Assembly (NCBI GenBank): GCA_020636025.1
Contig: JACJYQ010000002.1
Coordinates: 558,001 to 622,000 of the forward strand
Source of the DNA: Lewinellaceae bacterium
Lineage (GTDB): Bacteria > Bacteroidota > Bacteroidia > Chitinophagales > Saprospiraceae
Length of the DNA stretch: 64,000 bases
Reading direction: 5' to 3'
Of the stretch, positions 44,270-52,738 are shown piece after piece (the first letter of the stretch is position 1; each line of letters opens with the position of its first letter). The position numbers were made by a program, and so were the translations under genes. Below the pieces are notes generated by a model. That model was given only the letters and a program-made list of their open reading frames with translations. It was not told the DNA's origin and ran no database searches.

Positions 44270-44322
44270 GTGGTTTGATCAAGCAACTTATGGGTGATTG
44301 TTAATATTATATCAAGTTAGTA

Positions 44323-44361
44323 GGATTAATATGTTCTATGGGATTAATTTTTTTACTTTTG
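44323..44361 (+). promoter_or_regulatory. Promoter and candidate operator of the DUF2061-cysHDN operon
   Basis: The -7 box TACTTTTG lies at 44354-44361, followed by CTGC, 23 bases before the ATG. Two direct copies of GGATTAAT (44323-44330 and 44341-44348) are spaced 18 bases apart over the -33 region, a good place for Rrf2 binding. The operator role is an inference. Confidence 0.5.
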
Positions 44362-44384
44362 CTGCTTCGCTATAAAAACAGGAC

Positions 44385-44663
44385 ATGACACCCGATCAGA
44401 TTTTAGAAAATAAACCGGAATATACCAGCCGGCCAGCCAAGGAAAATATGTCCAGGAGCGCCCTTAAAGCCATTACATGGCGGATTTTTGGCACAATGGA
44501 CACCTTGCTTATCTCATTTCTGATCACCGGTAAATTTCTGATTGCCTTATCCATTGGAGCGGTTGAACTCATTACGAAAACACTGCTCTATTTTATGCAT
44601 GAGCGGATATGGAACAGAATTAATTGGGGAAAAAATGGAAAAACATCAAATTTCCACGATTGA
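44385..44663 (+). CDS. DUF2061 membrane protein linked to sulfate assimilation
   Basis: The 92-residue protein has two hydrophobic helices (about 40-58 and 60-75) and the family motif RSALKAITWRIFGTMDTLLI. DUF2061 genes are often found beside or fused to sulfate-assimilation genes, though the function is unknown. Its 3' end overlaps the cysH start by 29 bases, so the two are probably translationally coupled. It is the first gene of the operon under the divergent promoter. Confidence 0.85.
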   Translation: MTPDQILENKPEYTSRPAKENMSRSALKAITWRIFGTMDTLLISFLITGKFLIALSIGAVELITKTLLYFMHERIWNRINWGKNGKTSNFHD

Positions 44664-45339
44664 AAAATCAATTGAAGGTCTTCCCATTCAGGAGGCCATT
44701 GCTGCACTGTGTGACTCGTTTGCGGGCCGCGTAGTCTTTTCCACTTCTTTCGGACAAGAGGATCAGGTTCTTAGTCACCTGATTTTTAGCCACAAACTTC
44801 CTGTGCGGGTTTTCACGCTAGACACTGGTCGCCTGTTTGAAGAAACCTATGATGTTTTTGCGAAAACCATAGATCGTTATCAGGTAAAAATAGACGTGTA
44901 CTACCCGGCACAATCTGAGGTGGAAACACTCATGCGAGTGCAAGGACCACACAGCATGTACCAAAGCATTAGTCAACGGAAAGAGTGTTGCCATATTCGA
45001 AAAATTGAACCGCTAACAAGAGCGCTGGCAAATACGGATATCTGGATCACCGGTCTCCGTGCCGGGCAATCAGCAAACAGACAGGAACTGGAGCTGCTCA
45101 GTTTTGACGAAGGATTTGGTGTGTTGAAATACAATCCATTGCTGAACTGGAGTCTGGAAGAAGTGCAAGCACATCTGGATGAGCATACAGTACCACAAAA
45201 CAAACTCCATCAGCAAGGTTTCGTAAGCATTGGATGTGCACCATGTACGCGAGCCATTCAACCAGGAGAGGACATCCGGGCGGGAAGATGGTGGTGGGAA
45301 GAGTCCAGGAAAGAATGCGGCTTGCATATCGGTAAATAA
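44635..45339 (+). CDS. cysH: Adenylylsulfate (APS) reductase, CysH family
   Basis: The ATG at 44635 (MEKHQISTIEKSIEGL) gives 234 residues; the longer frame adds 31 residues that overlap the upstream gene. The PP-loop pattern is VVFSTSFGQEDQVL, with the TLDTGRLFEETY motif. The Cys pair KECCHIRK and the later GCAPCTRAI provide four ligands for a [4Fe-4S] cluster, which marks APS rather than PAPS reductases. It makes sulfite from APS. This fits the absence of an APS kinase from the window. Confidence 0.93.
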   Translation: MEKHQISTIEKSIEGLPIQEAIAALCDSFAGRVVFSTSFGQEDQVLSHLIFSHKLPVRVFTLDTGRLFEETYDVFAKTIDRYQVKIDVYYPAQSEVETLMRVQGPHSMYQSISQRKECCHIRKIEPLTRALANTDIWITGLRAGQSANRQELELLSFDEGFGVLKYNPLLNWSLEEVQAHLDEHTVPQNKLHQQGFVSIGCAPCTRAIQPGEDIRAGRWWWEESRKECGLHIGK

Positions 45340-45461
45340 TCGTCCTGGACCTTGATTTATGTGATTGATTTGATTTGAGTGGTTTGAGTGCAGGCTATGA
45401 GTATTGGGTGATTCTTGATCCTTAGCTTTTGAAACACTGTGATTACCATAAATAATTCTCT

Positions 45462-46358
45462 ATGAAAAACGACCTTTTGAACAGTCTGGAAGATGAGGCT
45501 ATTTACATCATGCGGGAGGTAGCGGGTCAGTTTAAAAATCCGGTTTTGCTCTTCTCTGGAGGAAAAGACTCCATTACCCTGGTGCGTCTGGCACAGAAAG
45601 CCTTTGCCCCGGGGAAAATTCCTTTTCCTCTGCTGCATATAGATACCGGACATAATTTCCCGGAGACCATTGCCTTCCGCGATCGTTTGGCAAAACAGCT
45701 GGGTGCAGATCTCATTGTACGCTATGTTCAGGACAGTATTGATCAGGGGAAGGTGGTGGAAGAAACAGGTGCTATGGCCAGTCGCAACAGTTTGCAAACC
45801 GTCACACTTCTGGATGCCATTGAGGAGTTTGGTTTCGACGCCTGCATAGGTGGGGCCCGCCGCGATGAAGAAAAAGCACGGGCCAAGGAGCGGGTTTTTT
45901 CTGTACGTGATGCCTTTGGTCAATGGGATGAAAAACGCCAGCGCCCGGAGTTGTTTGATTTGCTGAACGGCCGCATTCACCCCGGTGAAAATGTACGCGT
46001 ATTTCCCATCAGCAATTGGACGGAACTGGACGTTTGGAAATACATACAACGCGAAGAGCTCGAAATCCCGTCTATTTATTTTGCCCACCAACGAGAAGTA
46101 TTCCAACTGAACGGTCAACTTATACCAAGATCTGATTTTATTGATGAGGTAGTGCAGGCAGACATTCAAACCCGTTGGGTACGCTTCAGAACAGTAGGTG
46201 ATATTACCTGCACGGCGGCTGTCCCATCGGAGGCAAATTCGCTCGATTCTGTCATTTTTGAAATCTCCCAATCAAAAGTTTCAGAGCGCGGCGCCCGACT
46301 GGATGACAAACGCTCTGAAGCCGCCATGGAAGAACGCAAAAAAGCCGGGTATTTTTAA
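45462..46358 (+). CDS. cysD: Sulfate adenylyltransferase subunit 2
   Basis: The 298-residue protein has the ATP-pyrophosphatase loop LLFSGGKDSITLVRL, HIDTGHNFPET, the GGARRDEEKARAKER motif and a C-terminal RGARLDDKRSEAAMEERKK. With CysN it makes APS from sulfate and ATP at the cost of GTP. The gap of 122 bases from cysH holds AATCA-type words and no clear promoter. cysN follows after 13 bases. A 304-codon frame on the opposite strand is a shadow. Confidence 0.97.
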   Translation: MKNDLLNSLEDEAIYIMREVAGQFKNPVLLFSGGKDSITLVRLAQKAFAPGKIPFPLLHIDTGHNFPETIAFRDRLAKQLGADLIVRYVQDSIDQGKVVEETGAMASRNSLQTVTLLDAIEEFGFDACIGGARRDEEKARAKERVFSVRDAFGQWDEKRQRPELFDLLNGRIHPGENVRVFPISNWTELDVWKYIQREELEIPSIYFAHQREVFQLNGQLIPRSDFIDEVVQADIQTRWVRFRTVGDITCTAAVPSEANSLDSVIFEISQSKVSERGARLDDKRSEAAMEERKKAGYF

Positions 46359-46371
46359 ATCACAACAAAAG

Positions 46372-47616
46372 ATGGATCTATTGAAAATTGCCACAGCCGG
46401 CAGCGTCGACGATGGCAAAAGCACACTTATTGGCCGCTTGATGTATGAAGCCGGCGCGCTGAAGCAAGATCAGTTGCAGCACATCGAACAAAAAAGCCGG
46501 AAGAGCGGATACGATTATCTGGATTTTTCCCTGGCTACAGATGGCCTGCTGGCCGAACGTGAACAGGGCATCACCATTGATGTCTCGCATATCTATTTTT
46601 CTACACCATCCAGAAGGTTCGTAATTGCAGATTCTCCGGGCCACGTGGAATATACCCGCAACATGATCACCGGGGCCAGTACGGCCAATCTGAGTCTGAT
46701 CCTGGTTGATGCGCGCAAGGGCATCACTGCTCAAACCAGAAGGCATTTTTACATCTCCTGTTTGCTGGGGATTAAACAGGTGGTTCTGTGTATCAATAAA
46801 ATGGATCTGGTGGATTACAGCGAGAGCCGGTTCAATGAAATCGTAACGGCTTTTTCTGAAATGGCAGATCAGCTTTGTCCAAAGAAGCTTAATATTACCA
46901 GTATTCCGGTATCGGCTCTGCACGGCGAAAACATCGCCACGAATTCAGAATTAATGCCCTGGTACAAGGAGCCTGCTCTGTTGCCATTGCTCGAATCGGT
47001 TAAGACAGAGACAAACATTGAGCAAGACACCGTTTTTCAGGTACAATATGTGTTACGCCCTAAAACCAATGAACTGCACGATTACAGAGCCTACCTGGGC
47101 AAAGTCCGCAGCGGCGTACTCCGTACCGGCGATCCTGTGGTAGTTTATCCGGAAGGCCAGGAAACCAGGGTAAAACAACTCGAACAATACGGCGAAAGGG
47201 TCGAGGAGGTACAGGCCGGAGTAAACTGCAGCGTCATGCTCGAAGGAGAGTTTGGCATTTCCAGAGGACAAATTCTGGCTGGAACCACCAATCGATTGCA
47301 AGGGCTTCAACAAATAAAAGCAACCATTTGCTGGATGGACAATGCCGTGCTTACCCCAGGTAAAGTTTGTTGGCTTCAGTATGGAACCCAGATGGTAAAA
47401 GCTAAAATTCAGCAATTAAATGCCCTGGTGGATACCAGCACATTTGAATCTGCGGAAAACCCCGAACAGTTTGCACTTAACGACATTGGTGAAGTAAGCA
47501 TTCAGCTGGCGAGCCGTTTGTTTGTACAGCCTTATTTGGAAAGCAGGGCAAATGGCGCGTTTATTCTGATTGACAACATGAGTAATACAACGGCAGGAGT
47601 GGGGTTCATTCGGTAG
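46372..47616 (+). CDS. cysN: Sulfate adenylyltransferase subunit 1 (GTPase)
   Basis: The ATG at 46372 (MDLLKIATAGSVDDGKSTLI) gives 414 residues; the longer frame overlaps cysD. GTPase motifs: GSVDDGKST (G1), REQGITIDV (G2), DSPGHVEY (G3) and INKMDLVD (G4). A beta-barrel C-terminus follows. No CysC kinase is fused to it, and the end is shorter than E. coli CysN. This agrees with direct APS reduction by the CysH of this operon. Confidence 0.96.
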   Translation: MDLLKIATAGSVDDGKSTLIGRLMYEAGALKQDQLQHIEQKSRKSGYDYLDFSLATDGLLAEREQGITIDVSHIYFSTPSRRFVIADSPGHVEYTRNMITGASTANLSLILVDARKGITAQTRRHFYISCLLGIKQVVLCINKMDLVDYSESRFNEIVTAFSEMADQLCPKKLNITSIPVSALHGENIATNSELMPWYKEPALLPLLESVKTETNIEQDTVFQVQYVLRPKTNELHDYRAYLGKVRSGVLRTGDPVVVYPEGQETRVKQLEQYGERVEEVQAGVNCSVMLEGEFGISRGQILAGTTNRLQGLQQIKATICWMDNAVLTPGKVCWLQYGTQMVKAKIQQLNALVDTSTFESAENPEQFALNDIGEVSIQLASRLFVQPYLESRANGAFILIDNMSNTTAGVGFIR

Positions 47617-47619
47617 ACA

Positions 47620-48732
47620 TCACAGTTTGATCGTTCTTTTTGCCCACAACCTGAAGCTTGACTCCCAATCTGAAACCACATGATCTACCATCGTCCAATC
47701 ACTGGGTGCTGAAATGGGATGCATGGTTGATTCTTTGCTGTAGGTATAGCATGACTCAATCATTTTGTTAAACAATTCTTCGTCTGAACTCCCCCTGTAA
47801 ATAGTCATATCCACACTACAGCGGCCATCCCGTTTTGCATAATAAGTTTTGTGCTCCACAGTTTTTTCGCGGTACTTTATAGTTCTCGCAATTACTTGCC
47901 CGGAGCTGTCACGGGTCTCCTCAACTCCATCCTCAACTTTGACGGTTTCGGTGGTAGTAACAGAATATTCATTTCTGCTGCTAATGTACAGTTCGCGCAC
48001 CCGGCATTTGACCGTGTAATCGGGTATCCGGTTTTCAGTTGAATCAAAATATACCACTACCCAATCGGAACGAAAATTAACATTTTCAGACTTAAGCCCA
48101 GACCAGAAGTCCGAATCTTCTGAGGGAAATTTGCCCTCTTCTTTTACCATTAAAATATGAATCGTCCCGGTCTCCCGTGCCCGGTTGATTTCCTGATCCA
48201 GGTCCCGGAAGTTTGGATAGTAATCTTTCTTCACTTTGCACAACTGTTTGTGTGCTGATCGGGCCAATTCTTTGATTTCATATGCAGTGGCAGAATCGCT
48301 CCTTGCTACTGCCTGATTGTAGAGGTAGTTAGCAGCATCCAGTCTGCTTTTTGCTTCCAAAGAATCTATTTCTGCAACAAATTGGAACAGGGGGGTATAC
48401 CCATACTTGTTTCTCATGGGTAAGTACACTTTTAGCGTTTGTTCCCGTTGCTGTAATTGCAAGTAATACTGATGAATGTCGGGCAAATGAACATCATTAC
48501 TCAAACCCAAAAGAGAATCTATGACTTGCAGATCTGCTTGATTGGCCTTGTTAAAAGCTGCTTCAATCCGCTTGATCTTTCGAACACTCATTCTTGGGTG
48601 CTTACCTGGAAAAACAGCCCTTGTTGAGGAGTGAAATGCTTCCCTGTAATTTCCTCTTTTGTAATAGTAATTATAGTCACAAGACAAAAAGGTGAAAGCA
48701 ATCATGGTGGCGATTGGGTAAATAAGTTTCAT
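47620..48732 (-). CDS. Lipoprotein, hypothetical
   Basis: The ATG at 48732 (MKLIYPIATMIAFTFLSCDY) gives a lipoprotein signal with Cys at 18; the longer frame adds eight residues. The 370-residue mature protein is rich in charged residues, with helical stretches in the first half (about 45-180) and a beta-rich second half containing several Tyr/Arg-rich strands. No family is recognised. It is convergent with cysN, three bases between the ends. Confidence 0.7.
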   Translation of the reverse strand: MKLIYPIATMIAFTFLSCDYNYYYKRGNYREAFHSSTRAVFPGKHPRMSVRKIKRIEAAFNKANQADLQVIDSLLGLSNDVHLPDIHQYYLQLQQREQTLKVYLPMRNKYGYTPLFQFVAEIDSLEAKSRLDAANYLYNQAVARSDSATAYEIKELARSAHKQLCKVKKDYYPNFRDLDQEINRARETGTIHILMVKEEGKFPSEDSDFWSGLKSENVNFRSDWVVVYFDSTENRIPDYTVKCRVRELYISSRNEYSVTTTETVKVEDGVEETRDSSGQVIARTIKYREKTVEHKTYYAKRDGRCSVDMTIYRGSSDEELFNKMIESCYTYSKESTMHPISAPSDWTMVDHVVSDWESSFRLWAKRTIKL

Positions 48733-48986
48733 GGTATAAAAGGAGTTGATTGACAATACGCCATGAAAATTATATGGGTTCTTTGGAACACCCCGTCAAG
48801 ACTTTGTTAAAACTCGAACGGGCCCTGCGTTAAAGTTGGGAGGAGTGTTAAGGTTTTGTGAAAAATTATTGCAGGCATCCAAATTGTCAGTTGCTATCTG
48901 GTGGATATCTTCAATTAGACTTCTAAAATTCCATCCTAAATCATGTAATCATTTAATCCAATAATCATGTAATCAAACACTCCCCA

Positions 48987-48994
48987 TACCTTTG
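48987..48994 (+). promoter_or_regulatory. -7 promoter box directly before aroB
   Basis: TACCTTTG, then CCTAA, then the ATG at 49000. Five bases separate box and start codon; like the ruvX, tetR and araC-type genes this suggests a leaderless mRNA. Confidence 0.5.
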
Positions 48995-48999
48995 CCTAA

Positions 49000-50025
49000 A
49001 TGACCAAAACCTTCCAACTTCAAAACTGCCCAATCACCCTGGGCCCACTGGAAGAAAGCTTTCCTGAATGGCTGCAAAAGCAGGCGTATTCACAGGTTTT
49101 TATCATTGTCGATACAAACACGGAAATACACTGCCTGCCGCTGTTTTTGCAAAAAACAGGATTGGATCGCGATACTTCTAAGGCGGTCATTAAAGCAGGT
49201 GAAGAGTACAAAATCCTGCATGTGTGTAAAAAGATCTGGGCGAAAATGGCAGATGCAGGACTTGAGCGCAGCGCGCTGGTCATAAACCTGGGTGGAGGTG
49301 TAATTGGTGATATGGGTGGTTTCTGCGCCGCTACCTGGAAACGCGGGATCGATTTTGTTCAGGTGCCTACAACTTTGCTGGCCATGACCGATGCGGCCAT
49401 CGGAGGCAAAGTCGGCGTGGATTTTCAAGGCGTGAAAAACGTCATCGGATTGTTTCAGCAACCAACAGCTGTTTTCGCAGACCCGCAATTTTTGAAAACC
49501 CTGCCCGAAAGAGAATTGAAAAGCGGATATGCTGAAGTCATCAAACACGCCCAGATATCTCAGTCATTTCAGGCCACTGCTGAATTTCCGGAAAACTGGT
49601 TCGATATTCTTTCCAAATCCATTGCCGTAAAAGTTAACATCGTCGAGCAGGACCCGACTGAAAAAGGCATGCGTATGCTGTTGAATTTTGGCCACACCAT
49701 TGGCCATGCCCTGGAGAGCTTTTACCTGCACAGCGAGCGTCTATTAACGCATGGAGAAGCTGTTGCCATAGGTATGATATGTGAACTGCCGGAAGGTAAG
49801 CGCCGCCTTGAGCTGGCAGAACTTATTACTAAAATATACCCGCACCGCCACATCCCTGAAGACGTCATTCCGCAAATCTGGGCGCTGATGCAGTCCGATA
49901 AAAAAAGATCGTCCGGCAAAGTGCGCATGGCCATGCCGGACGATCAGGCTTATTCTTTATTAACCCTGGAAGCTACTGAAGCCAACGTAGCAAATGGGAT
50001 TGCTTTTTACAACAGTCTCGCTTAG
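49000..50025 (+). CDS. aroB: 3-Dehydroquinate synthase
   Basis: AroB closes DAHP to 3-dehydroquinate in the shikimate pathway, using NAD and a metal ion. The 341-residue protein has the NAD loop NLGGGVIGDMGGF, the TTLLAMTDAAIGGKVGVD motif and metal ligands in NFGHTIGHALES and THGEAVAIGM. The length is normal. Its last four bases overlap the convergent DUF5777 gene. It stands alone, with no other shikimate gene nearby. Confidence 0.96.
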   Translation: MTKTFQLQNCPITLGPLEESFPEWLQKQAYSQVFIIVDTNTEIHCLPLFLQKTGLDRDTSKAVIKAGEEYKILHVCKKIWAKMADAGLERSALVINLGGGVIGDMGGFCAATWKRGIDFVQVPTTLLAMTDAAIGGKVGVDFQGVKNVIGLFQQPTAVFADPQFLKTLPERELKSGYAEVIKHAQISQSFQATAEFPENWFDILSKSIAVKVNIVEQDPTEKGMRMLLNFGHTIGHALESFYLHSERLLTHGEAVAIGMICELPEGKRRLELAELITKIYPHRHIPEDVIPQIWALMQSDKKRSSGKVRMAMPDDQAYSLLTLEATEANVANGIAFYNSLA

Positions 50026-50930
50026 TTCAGGTGTTTCGGTTTTACAATGGTAAATACCCGGGAGATATTAAACCCGAAGCGCAGACCGCTGAGCATGCGT
50101 CCATCGCTTCCTTTGAAAAACCATTCCTCCTGAGTCTCGGTGATAAATCCTTTGTAGGTCATATCTGGTGAGTTGGTCAGGTGTAGCTGAAAAACGTGTC
50201 CGCCTGTCTCGATGTCGAAGCCAACGGAAAGTGAATTGGCAAAAGGAGTCGCCAACTGGCCATCAGGCACATAGTAGTATTCGGCATTGAAAGCTACTCG
50301 CTTGGTCAGCTTGGCTCTTCCAGCTATCCCTATGGCATACACGTCGTTTTTATCACCTGGAGTAGTCGTCAGGTTGCGGTGAACCAGCGTAGGCATGAGT
50401 TGCAGGGTAAATCGGTCATTGAACTTGCGACCCACCAACAACTGATGCGTGAAATACATTCTGGATGTAAATTTATTATCGCGCTCCGCATCTGAAAATT
50501 TCACGGTTTTAATTTGTGAATCAATCAGATAAGTAAGGGTTACCGGCATGTTCCTGGAGCCGGAACTTTGACGCAGGATCTTGTATTTCGCAAAGCCATC
50601 GATGATCTTTTCTTTGCTTGAACGACCAACACCCACCATCAAACGATCGGTGATCCCATAATCAAATCCAAAACGGATACTGGCGCCATCCAGACCGAAA
50701 ATATCGTACAGACCTTGTCTCAACTGCGTAAAACGGTGTGAGATCTTAAAGTCCAATACACCCGGGGCGGTGTTTTCTATGGAGTGGCCGTTGATGACCC
50801 GATTGGTTTTAAAGCTAGCTGTAGCGTAGTTTGGCGTTTCGTCGTCTCCCAAAAGCGATAGTAAATCGTCGTCCTGTGCATTCAGGAAAAGAGGAGCCAG
50901 AAAAAAGAAAAGGAAGTAGAGTTTTTTCAT
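50022..50930 (-). CDS. DUF5777 family beta-barrel protein
   Basis: The 302-residue protein has a signal peptide (MKKLYFLFFFLAPLFLNAQ) and the DUF5777 opening DDDLLSLLGDDE, then PNYATASFKTNRVINGHSIE. The rest is alternating strands as in an outer-membrane barrel (for example GASIRFGFDYGITDRLMVGV). In this phylum the family is often found with YceI and haem c proteins, as here, but the function is unknown. It has its own position after a terminator. Confidence 0.85.
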   Translation of the reverse strand: MKKLYFLFFFLAPLFLNAQDDDLLSLLGDDETPNYATASFKTNRVINGHSIENTAPGVLDFKISHRFTQLRQGLYDIFGLDGASIRFGFDYGITDRLMVGVGRSSKEKIIDGFAKYKILRQSSGSRNMPVTLTYLIDSQIKTVKFSDAERDNKFTSRMYFTHQLLVGRKFNDRFTLQLMPTLVHRNLTTTPGDKNDVYAIGIAGRAKLTKRVAFNAEYYYVPDGQLATPFANSLSVGFDIETGGHVFQLHLTNSPDMTYKGFITETQEEWFFKGSDGRMLSGLRFGFNISRVFTIVKPKHLN

Positions 50931-50976
50931 AAAAAGTTATTGAAAAGCGGAGAAATCGTCCTTTGGGATAAAAAAA

Positions 50977-51008
50977 GAAGCTGATGAATGTACGTATTCA
51001 TCAGCTTC
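50977..51008 (-). terminator. Intrinsic terminator after the YceI gene
   Basis: GAAGCTGATGAAT (50977-50989) pairs perfectly over 13 bases with ATTCATCAGCTTC (50996-51008); on the minus strand it is followed by TTTTTTATCCC. It ends the YceI transcript just before the DUF5777 start. Confidence 0.8.
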
Positions 51009-51016
51009 CTGGTTTT

Positions 51017-51586
51017 TTATTTGCTCATAGGGGCCAGGGTTGCATCTATCAGCACTTTGGCTTCTTTGCCAACTTTATCGGCAACCAGGCCGGGAATGGA
51101 AATTTTGTAATCTGCCAGCAGCACCGGGAATCCGGCATTGATGCGGAATGCTCCTTTTTCTACTGTGATGACTCCCCAGGCGGTTACTTCTTTGGCTACA
51201 CCGTGGATGGTGAGCTTTCCAGTAACTGAAGCGTTGTACTTGCCATCTTTTGTAAGGTCCACGGCATCCGGGTTGCTAATTTTGCCATCGAAGGTAGCTT
51301 TGGGATATTTGCCCGACTCCATGTAATTTTCGTTGAAGTGCTCCTGCATCAGGGCTTTTTCAAACTGAAAGTTTTTTATCAGAACGGCCCATTGCATTTT
51401 ACCTGTAGCAGCATCCAACACGCAAGTTCCGGTATTGCTCAGGGCCTCAATCTGCTCGGGTGAACTCTCTGCTGTTGCGTCAAATTTAACCTTGCCGTCA
51501 CGGGTAAAGAATTTCTGTGCCGAAAGTGATGAGGCCAGGGCAAAAAGGGCAGCAAAAAGCAGTATTTGTTTTTTTATAGTTGTCAT
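51017..51586 (-). CDS. YceI family periplasmic protein
   Basis: The 189-residue protein has a signal peptide (MTTIKKQILLFAALFALASS, cleaved near SAQ) and the YceI pattern: KFDATAESSPEQIEALSNTG, MQEHFNENYMESGKYPKATF and GKYNASVTGKLTIHGVAKEV. YceI proteins form a lipocalin-like barrel that binds polyisoprenoids or other lipids. It is the last gene of a same-strand run with the OB-fold and haem c proteins. Confidence 0.9.
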   Translation of the reverse strand: MTTIKKQILLFAALFALASSLSAQKFFTRDGKVKFDATAESSPEQIEALSNTGTCVLDAATGKMQWAVLIKNFQFEKALMQEHFNENYMESGKYPKATFDGKISNPDAVDLTKDGKYNASVTGKLTIHGVAKEVTAWGVITVEKGAFRINAGFPVLLADYKISIPGLVADKVGKEAKVLIDATLAPMSK

Positions 51587-51751
51587 AGTTGGTGAAATTG
51601 ATGGCTTAAAATGAGTGTTTATGGCAAAAAAATGGGGGTATATAATTCAAAACCGAACCCGAATAATCATATTTAATTTCAAAAAAATCCCTGGGCTAAC
51701 TCGGGACAGGTCAAATCACAGTAATCAAAAGAATCACATAAATCAAAGTGC

Positions 51752-52159
51752 TCACTTCACTTCCACACAATTGCTAAGCAATACATCGAAATTCAATCCG
51801 CTGCAGGTGCCTTTGAATGTCACTTGCTCCCCGGGATTGAATTCAGTCCTTGGGTGTGTGGTGGTTTTAGAAAGCTCACATCGTACGCCAAAAGCATCTC
51901 CGGTTTCCAGACTGATTTTGGTGCTTTCTTCGTCAGTGGTTACTTCCTTTACTTTACCATTTACTGCAATTACCTTATCGAGGTACTTTTCATTGCAGGC
52001 AGTTTCATCCGCATTGTATTCCTGAAATAAAGCGGCCGCATCAATGCGCACATCGGTTTTGGCAGTATTCATGTTTTGATGTGGTTTGTTCCACATATAA
52101 TAGCCAACTCCGGCTCCAATGAGGCCAACTGCAAGCAAGGCGAGTAATACTTTTTTCAT
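51752..52159 (-). CDS. OB-fold (tRNA_anti-like) membrane-anchored protein
   Basis: The 135-residue protein has an N-terminal helix (MKKVLLALLAVGLIGAGVGY) and a single OB-fold domain (about 40-135: DVRIDAAALFQEYNADETAC, YLDKVIAVNGKVKEV, FNPGEQVTFKGTCSG), the pattern of the tRNA_anti-like family. The function is unknown and probably not tRNA binding, since it faces the periplasm. Three Cys residues in the domain may form a disulfide. Confidence 0.82.
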   Translation of the reverse strand: MKKVLLALLAVGLIGAGVGYYMWNKPHQNMNTAKTDVRIDAAALFQEYNADETACNEKYLDKVIAVNGKVKEVTTDEESTKISLETGDAFGVRCELSKTTTHPRTEFNPGEQVTFKGTCSGLNFDVLLSNCVEVK

Positions 52160-52209
52160 GAATAACGTATGTTAAAGTGAATTCAAGTGGCTTTCCAGAG
52201 CAACCCGGA

Positions 52210-52256
52210 ATCAAGTCAAATCAAAAAAATCAATCAGTGTAATCCTGAAATCCGTT
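52210..52256. repeat. AATCA-rich intergenic repeat
   Basis: CAAGTCAAATCAAAAAAATC, AATCAGTGTAATCCTG and AAATCCGTTAAATCTGTGAT form a run of AATCA/AATC words between two minus-strand genes. Related runs are seen at 51705-51750 and 26880-26962. Confidence 0.35.
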
Positions 52257-52266
52257 AAATCTGTGA

Positions 52267-52632
52267 TTAATTATTGAGCGCTCCCTGGTTGACCCAGGCT
52301 GTGATAAGCGACACATTGCAACTATTCATTTTTCCGGATGGTGGCATCAGGCTGCTTGTTCCGTTCACTCTGTCTACCATGTCATTATTGCCAGTGTACT
52401 TCTTAAGATCATCGTATGTCAGCAGCGGCGAATTTTCCTCTTCTCCCCCCGGCGCATGGCAGCTTATACAGTTTGCATCAATAATTGGTTTGATATCGGT
52501 GTTATAGCTAACAAGGCTTGTATCGCAATTACCGGTTCCATAAAGGTCCTGCTCGTTGTCATAGTAACAGGATGTTTGCGTAAAACTGATCGCGACCAAT
52601 ATGACAAACGCAGAAAAAATGAAATGTCTCAT
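52267..52632 (-). CDS. Cytochrome c-type lipoprotein, single haem
   Basis: The 121-residue protein has a lipoprotein signal (lipobox near FTQTSCYY, Cys 22) and one haem c motif, CISCH, in IIDANCISCHAPGGEE, with a possible Met ligand in SLMPPSGKMN. The ending ITAWVNQGALNN is common to such one-domain haem proteins in this phylum. It is likely to carry electrons at a membrane surface. It follows a two-haem relative 106 bases upstream. Confidence 0.82.
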   Translation of the reverse strand: MRHFIFSAFVILVAISFTQTSCYYDNEQDLYGTGNCDTSLVSYNTDIKPIIDANCISCHAPGGEEENSPLLTYDDLKKYTGNNDMVDRVNGTSSLMPPSGKMNSCNVSLITAWVNQGALNN

Positions 52633-52738
52633 GTTTAAGTGTAAGGATAAGGTTTCAATAACAAAATCGTGGCAAAATTAGATCGAATGTGAATAAATTC
52701 TAATCGATCCTTTTATAAAAGCCGCCTAAAGACAAAAA

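Noticed and set aside
45357..46271. A 304-codon frame on the minus strand
   Set aside because: It lies antisense to cysD, which has full family motifs; the composition fits a shadow.
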